DNA of 64,000 nucleotides, taken from NCBI GenBank assembly GCA_029202545.1, contig CP119311.1, forward strand, positions 1,178,001 to 1,242,000, given 5' to 3'. The notes under the pieces were generated by a model. It saw only the letters and a list, made by a program, of their open reading frames with translations, was not told the DNA's origin and did not search any database. The first letter of the stretch is position 1. The number at the start of each line of letters is the position of its first letter. A program made the position numbers and the translations under genes. Positions 59,151 to 64,000 of this stretch are shown in pieces. Source of the stretch: Candidatus Pseudobacter hemicellulosilyticus. GTDB lineage: Bacteria > Bacteroidota > Bacteroidia > Chitinophagales > Chitinophagaceae.

Positions 59151-60191
59151 ATGTCTAAAGATAATTCTGCAAAAGAAAGCGCCGCCAACTCCGGCAACAG
59201 CGAGAAGCTGAAAGCGCTTAAACTCACGATTGACAAGATCGAGAAAGATTTTGGCAAAGGCAGTGTCATGATGATGAACGAGAAGTCCCAGGATGCCATG
59301 GAAGTCGTGTCCACCGGGTCTATTGGCCTTGACACAGCCCTGGGTATAGGCGGCTTTCCGAAAGGAAGGATCGTTGAGATCTACGGGCCGGAATCATCCG
59401 GTAAGACCACCGTCGCCATCCATGCCATTGCAGAAGCTCAGAAAAAAGGCGGCATGTGCGCCATTATCGATGCTGAGCACGCTTTCGACAGCGCCTATGC
59501 CCGTAAACTGGGTGTGGACGTAGACAGTCTCCTCATCTCCCAACCCGACTATGGCGAGCAGGCCCTGGAGATAGCCGACCGCCTCATCCTCTCCGGCGCC
59601 CTGGACGTAGTAGTGATTGACTCCGTAGCAGCCCTGGTGCCCAAAGGTGAACTGGAAGGAGAAATGGGTGACAGCAAAATGGGTCTGCAGGCACGCCTCA
59701 TGTCACAGGCCCTGCGGAAACTGACCGCCACCATCAATAAGACCAATACCATCTGTATATTCATCAACCAGCTGCGTGAAAAGATCGGTGTCATGTTCGG
59801 TAACCCCGAAACAACCACCGGTGGTAACGCCCTTAAGTTCTACGCCTCCGTTCGTCTCGATATCCGCCGCATGGCGCAGATCAAGGACGGCGATGAAGCT
59901 ATCGGCAACCGCGTTAAAGTAAAAGTGGTGAAGAATAAAGTAGCGCCCCCCTTCCGCAGCGCAGAATTTGATATCGTATTCGGAGAAGGTATCTCCAAGA
60001 CCGGTGAGATCCTGGATATGGGTGTTGAACTGGGCATCGTGAATAAAAGCGGCAGCTGGTTCAGCTATAACAGCGATAAGCTGGGACAGGGCCGTGACGC
60101 CGTTAAACAATTATTAATGGATAACCCTGAACTCTCCAACGAGATTGAAGGCAAGATCCGGGAAAAAATAAAGGAAATGCAGACTGCCTAA
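59151..60191 (+). CDS. recA: Recombinase RecA
   Basis: From the ATG at 59151 (MSKDNSAKES) the product has 346 residues. RecA features: MEVVSTGSIGLDTALGIGG, Walker A GPESSGKTT near residue 80, IIDAEHAFD, the L1 loop region VPKGELEGEMGDSKMG and the L2 region GNPETTTGGNALKFYAS. It catalyses homologous pairing and co-cleavage of LexA-like repressors. The promoter upstream is well formed and a strong terminator follows. A longer frame to 59109 overlaps the promoter and is not used. Confidence 0.97.
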   Translation: MSKDNSAKESAANSGNSEKLKALKLTIDKIEKDFGKGSVMMMNEKSQDAMEVVSTGSIGLDTALGIGGFPKGRIVEIYGPESSGKTTVAIHAIAEAQKKGGMCAIIDAEHAFDSAYARKLGVDVDSLLISQPDYGEQALEIADRLILSGALDVVVIDSVAALVPKGELEGEMGDSKMGLQARLMSQALRKLTATINKTNTICIFINQLREKIGVMFGNPETTTGGNALKFYASVRLDIRRMAQIKDGDEAIGNRVKVKVVKNKVAPPFRSAEFDIVFGEGISKTGEILDMGVELGIVNKSGSWFSYNSDKLGQGRDAVKQLLMDNPELSNEIEGKIREKIKEMQTA

Positions 60192-60240
60192 GCAGTCCGC
60201 CATGAACGCTGTTTTTAGACGGGTTAGTAAGTAAAAAGCA

Positions 60241-60270
60241 ACCGGCCACTTGTGGGCCGGTTTGTTTTTA
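60241..60270 (+). terminator. recA terminator
   Basis: ACCGGCC (60241-60247) pairs with GGCCGGT, followed by TTGTTTTTA. It lies 49 bp after the recA stop. Confidence 0.85.
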
Positions 60271-60690
60271 TATATAGTTATTATAGTGGAAACAATGATG
60301 CCGGTTTCTCCCGGCGCCTCCTGCAACAACAATCCTTATAGCGCAGCAGCTACAAACAGGCAACAGTCTATCAGCTATAGCAGCAGGCAGGCCAGGGTCC
60401 GGGTAAATAGCGTTTGTCCTGCAACAGCTGGCATAGTAAGCCCAGGCCGCAGCAAACAGCCACTACTGTTTTTCACCAGCGTTTGTCACAGAAATGTTGA
60501 TTGCGTATGCGCCTGCCAGATAGTAGGGCACAAAACTTCCCGGCAGCATGCGCCTGCATTCAAACACACCACTGCCATCACACAGCATGCACATGCTGCC
60601 TGTCAAAAAGATCAACGGTAAAATATCAGTACGTAATTAAAAACCTGCGTGAGTATTGCAAGAGGTACAGAAAAGAGAAGAAATAAAAAA

Positions 60691-60715
60691 GGGGTCTGAA
60701 TAGACATTCAACCCC
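60691..60715 (-). terminator. Terminator downstream of the T9SS-cargo gene
   Basis: GGGGT-C-TGAAT and ATTCA-ACCCC form a bulged stem around AGAC; on the minus strand TTTTTTATT follows. It lies about 110 bp after the stop of the gene at 60829-61458. Confidence 0.65.
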
Positions 60716-60828
60716 GCTTTAAAATCCAATATCCTATGAAAAACCGAGGTAAAAATAAGGTTGAATTTTGATATCTGCAATACCATTTTGTGGTAATAAG
60801 GGAAAACCCGGTACCAGCTTGACTAAAA

Positions 60829-61458
60829 TCAATTTTTTAACAGTCTTTCCTGGATCAGAATACCGGTGGTCTTATTAAAAACGCGCACCATATATAGGCC
60901 TTTTTCCAGGCCTGCCACATTCAATGTCTGTAGCCGCTGCAGCCGGTTCACCGCTATCCGTACCTTGCCATTCCCGTCAATGATCTGCAGGTCTACTGGA
61001 GCTTCTGACCTCACTATCAATAAATTATCTACAGGATTGGGGTAAAATTTAAAAGAAATATCGCCAGCCACCTGGATCAGGGCCAGCCGGGAATAGCGCT
61101 CCCCGCCAGCCGGGTGCAGGTACCGTACCCGGTACGCACTCTTGCCCCTGGCAGGCGAATCATCCACCCATTCCTTCCATAGGGTACCGGCGGACTGCTT
61201 CAGAACGGCCACCACCTCAAAGTCGCGGCCATTATTACTCCGTTCCACCGTCAGGAACTCCGGCAGTGCCACCCCGGCCCGAAGGCGCCAGTTCAATATG
61301 ACTTTGGTATTTTCTTTGACCACCCCCACCAGATCCGTCACCAGCTCCGAAGAGTCCGGAGCCTGGCCGTCGGTGGAAACTTCATCCGACTGAAGTCCCT
61401 GGGCCCTGCCTGCCGTCAGGCAAAAGCATAGCCCTGCTATGAGCAGTAATCGCTTCAT
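60829..61458 (-). CDS. T9SS type A sorting domain-containing secreted protein
   Basis: The 209-residue product has a signal peptide (about 1-19, ending GRAQ) and a C-terminal type A sorting domain (about 135-209) starting FKFYPNPVDN and ending KTTGILIQERLLKN, which directs it through the type IX secretion system to the surface. The middle part (WRLRAGVALPEFLTVERSNNGRDF) looks like a fibronectin-type beta-sandwich. It has no enzyme motifs. It is monocistronic. Confidence 0.92.
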   Translation of the reverse strand: MKRLLLIAGLCFCLTAGRAQGLQSDEVSTDGQAPDSSELVTDLVGVVKENTKVILNWRLRAGVALPEFLTVERSNNGRDFEVVAVLKQSAGTLWKEWVDDSPARGKSAYRVRYLHPAGGERYSRLALIQVAGDISFKFYPNPVDNLLIVRSEAPVDLQIIDGNGKVRIAVNRLQRLQTLNVAGLEKGLYMVRVFNKTTGILIQERLLKN

Positions 61459-61621
61459 CAGTAATTTAATGGGTAGAAATGGACAGAGTTATTAACAATT
61501 TTTGTGCCCGAATGTGGAAAAACGAAGAGAAAGTCCTAAAAATTATGCGCTAACGCGTTAAAGAATATCCAATTTCCTGTTACCTTTCACCCGTAAGCAG
61601 AACACAATAAACAGTACATCC

Positions 61622-62077
61622 ATGCTCAGAACCCGCTTAGTAGGCGCCCGGAAACGCATCGCAATGGTAGCTCATGATAATAAGAAAAAAGAATTAATGG
61701 ACTGGGCCGAAGCCAATAAGACTGAACTGGCCCGCCACGAACTATACGCCACGGGCACCACCGGCACCCTGCTGGAAGATAAACTGGACCGTACCGTTCG
61801 CAAACTACTGAGCGGCCCCCTCGGTGGCGACCAGCAGATCGGCGCCATGATAGCCGGCGGCGAGATCGATGTACTCATTTTCTTCTGGGACCCCATGGAA
61901 GCCCAACCCCATGACAGCGACGTAAAAGCCCTGCTCCGCATCGCCATCGCCTGGAACTGCATCCTCGCCAATGATAGCTCTACCGCCGATTTTATCCTTC
62001 ACTCACCCCTGATGCAGGATGAATATACCGTGGAGATCCCCGATTATTCGCACTACCTGAAGCGCCGCATTCAATAA
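61622..62077 (+). CDS. mgsA: Methylglyoxal synthase
   Basis: The 151-residue enzyme turns dihydroxyacetone phosphate into methylglyoxal and phosphate. The family segments are ALVAHDNKK-like IAMVAHDNKKKELMDW, ATGTTGTL, LSGPLGGDQQIGAMI and IFFWDPMEAQPHDSDVKALLR, which include the catalytic Asp and phosphate-binding residues. Length is standard. It relieves sugar-phosphate stress when glycolysis is blocked. It is followed 106 bp later by uvrB in the same direction. Confidence 0.95.
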   Translation: MLRTRLVGARKRIAMVAHDNKKKELMDWAEANKTELARHELYATGTTGTLLEDKLDRTVRKLLSGPLGGDQQIGAMIAGGEIDVLIFFWDPMEAQPHDSDVKALLRIAIAWNCILANDSSTADFILHSPLMQDEYTVEIPDYSHYLKRRIQ

Positions 62078-62155
62078 GCCCCGGGACCCTGTCCCGGCCT
62101 GGTCCTCATTTTGTTAACTTATCCACCAAAGCAAGGCCAGGTGCCCGCTTCTCCG

Positions 62156-62163
62156 TAAATTTG
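62156..62163 (+). promoter_or_regulatory. candidate -7 box of uvrB
   Basis: TAAATTTG fits TAnnTTTG, 20 bp upstream of the uvrB start. No clear -33 element is seen. Confidence 0.35.
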
Positions 62164-62183
62164 AAGGTTATTCCATCAAACTT

Positions 62184-64000
62184 ATGGCATTCAAATTACA
62201 TGCACCATACACGCCGGCCGGAGATCAGCCAGGCGCTATCGACCAATTGACAGAAGGTATTCTCAACGGGGAAAAACACCAGACCCTTCTGGGGGTAACG
62301 GGTAGCGGTAAGACCTTCACCATCGCTAATGTGATCCAGCAGGTCCAGCGCCCTACCCTGGTCATCACCCATAATAAAACACTGGTGGCCCAGCTCTACG
62401 GGGAGTTCAAACAGTTCTTCCCCGAGAACGCCGTGGGCTATTTCGTGAGCTATTATGACTACTACCAGCCCGAAGCTTACCTGCCTGTCAGCGATACCTA
62501 TATAGAAAAAGACCTTAGTATCAACGATGAGCTGGACAAACTCCGGCTCCATGCCACCTCAGAGCTTATGAGCGGCCGCCGGGACATCATTGTGGTAGCC
62601 TCCGTGAGCTGTATCTATGGTATGGGTAACCCGGAAGACCTGCAGAGCGGCATCATCCGCATCCAACGCGGACAGACCCTCTCCCGCCAGGGCTTCCTCC
62701 ATTCGCTGGTGAACTCCTTATACAGCCGCACCCAGCTGGACTTTACCCGCGGCAGCTTCCGGGTAAAAGGAGATACCGTTGATATCAATCTGCCTTACCT
62801 GGACACCGGCCTAAGGGTGACCTTCTTCGGCGATGAGATTGAATCCATCGACAGCCTGGACGTAACCACGGGTAAACGGATATCCGGTAAGGAAAATGCT
62901 GCCATCTTCCCCGCCAACCTCTACCTGGCGCCCAAGGACATGATCCAGCAGATTCTGTATGAGATCCAGGACGAATCCGCCGCCCAGGTAGAATATTTCA
63001 AAAGCCAGGGTAAGTTCATCGAAGCACAGCGCCTCGGCGAACGCGTTAACTATGATGTGGAAATGATCCGCGAACTGGGCTATTGCAATGGCGTGGAAAA
63101 CTACTCCCGCTTCTTCGACCGCCGCCATCCCGGCGGCAGGCCCTATTGCCTGCTGGATTATTTCCCGGACGATTTCCTCTGCGTCATTGATGAAAGCCAC
63201 CAGACCATCCCCCAGATCAGTGGCATGTATGGTGGCGACCGCAGCCGTAAGCTCATCCTCGTAGACTTTGGCTTCCGCCTGCCCTCCGCCCTCGATAACC
63301 GGCCCCAGAATTTCCACGAGTTTGAACAGCTCACCAACCAGCTCATCTATGTGTCCGCCACACCGGGCGATTATGAACTGGAAAGGACCGGCGGCGTGGT
63401 AGTGGAACAGGTGGTCAGGCCCACCGGCCTCCTGGACCCGCCCATTGAGATCCGGCCCAGCGTGAACCAGATAGACGACCTGCTGGATGAAATTGATAAA
63501 CGCGTGACCAAGGGCGACCGCGTCCTGGTGACCACCCTCACCAAACGGATGGCCGAAGAAATGGACAAATACCTGGCCCGCATCAATATTAAATCCAAGT
63601 ATATCCATAGCGAAGTGCATACCCTGGACCGCGTAGAGATCCTGCGCCAGCTCCGCCTCGGCGAGATCGATGTTCTGGTAGGCGTCAACCTGCTCCGCGA
63701 AGGCCTGGACCTGCCCGAAGTATCCCTCGTGGCTATCCTGGATGCCGACAAGGAAGGTTTTCTCCGTAACGAGAAATCCCTTACCCAGACGGCAGGCCGC
63801 GCCGCCCGTAACGTGGACGGCCTCGTGATCTTCTATGCCGATAACATGACAGAAAGCATGCAGCGGACCATTGATGAAACCACCCGCCGACGGGAAAAAC
63901 AGATCGCCCACAATACAGAACACAATATCATCCCACAGACCGTCACCAAATCCAGGGACCAGGTCTTTGCCCAGACCTCCGTTCTCGATATTAAAGGCTA
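62184..64000 (+). CDS. uvrB: Excinuclease ABC subunit UvrB, partial (C-terminus beyond window)
   Basis: From the ATG at 62184 (MAFKLHAPYTP) the frame is open to the window end, giving about 605 residues of the N-terminal and helicase parts. Motifs: Walker A GVTGSGKT near residue 38, the beta-hairpin YYDYYQPEAYLP, SVSCIYGMG, LLDYFPDDFLCVIDESHQT, RPTGLLDPP and VGVNLLREGLDLPEV with QTAGRAARN. UvrB verifies lesions in nucleotide-excision repair and loads UvrC. The terminal UvrC-binding domain is outside the window. Confidence 0.97.
   Translation, partial: MAFKLHAPYTPAGDQPGAIDQLTEGILNGEKHQTLLGVTGSGKTFTIANVIQQVQRPTLVITHNKTLVAQLYGEFKQFFPENAVGYFVSYYDYYQPEAYLPVSDTYIEKDLSINDELDKLRLHATSELMSGRRDIIVVASVSCIYGMGNPEDLQSGIIRIQRGQTLSRQGFLHSLVNSLYSRTQLDFTRGSFRVKGDTVDINLPYLDTGLRVTFFGDEIESIDSLDVTTGKRISGKENAAIFPANLYLAPKDMIQQILYEIQDESAAQVEYFKSQGKFIEAQRLGERVNYDVEMIRELGYCNGVENYSRFFDRRHPGGRPYCLLDYFPDDFLCVIDESHQTIPQISGMYGGDRSRKLILVDFGFRLPSALDNRPQNFHEFEQLTNQLIYVSATPGDYELERTGGVVVEQVVRPTGLLDPPIEIRPSVNQIDDLLDEIDKRVTKGDRVLVTTLTKRMAEEMDKYLARINIKSKYIHSEVHTLDRVEILRQLRLGEIDVLVGVNLLREGLDLPEVSLVAILDADKEGFLRNEKSLTQTAGRAARNVDGLVIFYADNMTESMQRTIDETTRRREKQIAHNTEHNIIPQTVTKSRDQVFAQTSVLDIKG

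Larger units (their letters stand above)
60192..60828. other. Long intergenic region between recA and the T9SS-cargo gene
   Basis: Over 630 bp carry no convincing gene. They contain the recA terminator, a perfect inverted repeat CAGCATG-CA-CATGCTG at 60583-60598 and a minus-strand terminator near 60691-60715. Frames crossing the region are rich in Cys and His by chance of CAGC-rich DNA and have no family pattern. Confidence 0.5.

Noticed and set aside
60250..60621. Plus-strand 123-codon frame after recA
   Set aside because: Starts in the recA terminator, Cys/His/Gln-rich composition from CAGC-rich DNA, no family or signal.
62811..63923. Minus-strand open frame of 370 codons over uvrB
   Set aside because: Antisense to uvrB, which is intact and recognisable; frame openness arises from codon bias.

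Overview
The window reads as chromosomal DNA of a Bacteroidota bacterium, most likely family Chitinophagaceae. This rests on several marks. There is a T9SS type A C-terminal sorting domain, a GLPGLI-family protein, and a TonB-dependent receptor paired with a DUF4249 lipoprotein. There is a futalosine-route menaquinone gene (mqnC), LytS/LytTR signalling, and several promoter boxes of the Bacteroidota TAnnTTTG type. I saw no tRNA, rRNA, CRISPR array, prophage or integrative element. The genus assignment is inference.

Layout. 1-2.1 kb (minus): the N-terminal part of an M16 peptidase and a PDZ aspartyl protease. 2.3-6.5 kb (plus): mqnC, a hybrid PAS histidine kinase and a small membrane protein. 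6.5-9.7 kb: an OmpR/HisKA two-component pair divergent from a GLPGLI gene, with OmpR-like direct repeats between them. 9.8-13.7 kb: small membrane and stress proteins, a luciferase-like oxidoreductase, an EEP-fold phosphodiesterase and a GIN-domain lipoprotein. 13.9-17.1 kb: TonB receptor plus DUF4249. 17.6-23.4 kb: a four-PAS sensor kinase, MATE and AI-2E transporters, and an L,D-transpeptidase-like protein. 23.5-33.5 kb: rpoN with a PAP2-like membrane protein, a KdnA-like aminotransferase, a GHL10 hydrolase, MarR, a radical SAM/SPASM protein, a GH25 lysozyme and a polytopic membrane protein. 33.6-42.8 kb: a sugar-oxidation cluster. 43-50 kb: an ECF sigma factor with a membrane partner, an ArsC-like protein, a CarboxypepD_reg/serine-hydrolase fusion, a RAYT transposase and a LytS/LytTR operon. 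50-64 kb: genome maintenance (UvrD, PIF1-like helicase, RecA, UvrB) interspersed with META, alpha/beta-hydrolase, OmpA, T9SS-cargo and methylglyoxal synthase genes.

How genes work together. The clearest functional unit is 33.6-42.8 kb. A GMC flavoprotein with a Tat/lipobox small subunit, a c-type cytochrome lipoprotein, two DUF1080 lipoproteins, three TIM-barrel isomerase/epimerases and a Gfo/Idh/MocA dehydrogenase look like a periplasmic 3-keto-glycoside oxidation and cleavage pathway. A perfect 14-bp palindrome sits in its divergent control region.

Signals not explained by genes include: a set of six intergenic repeats (10.16-10.30 and 56.29-56.45 kb) with the core TGGTTCGTCC, plus one or two possible outliers; a structured, terminator-ended stretch just upstream of recA that may be a small RNA; and several operator-like palindromes. 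All start choices, promoters and operators come from reading the sequence and were not tested.
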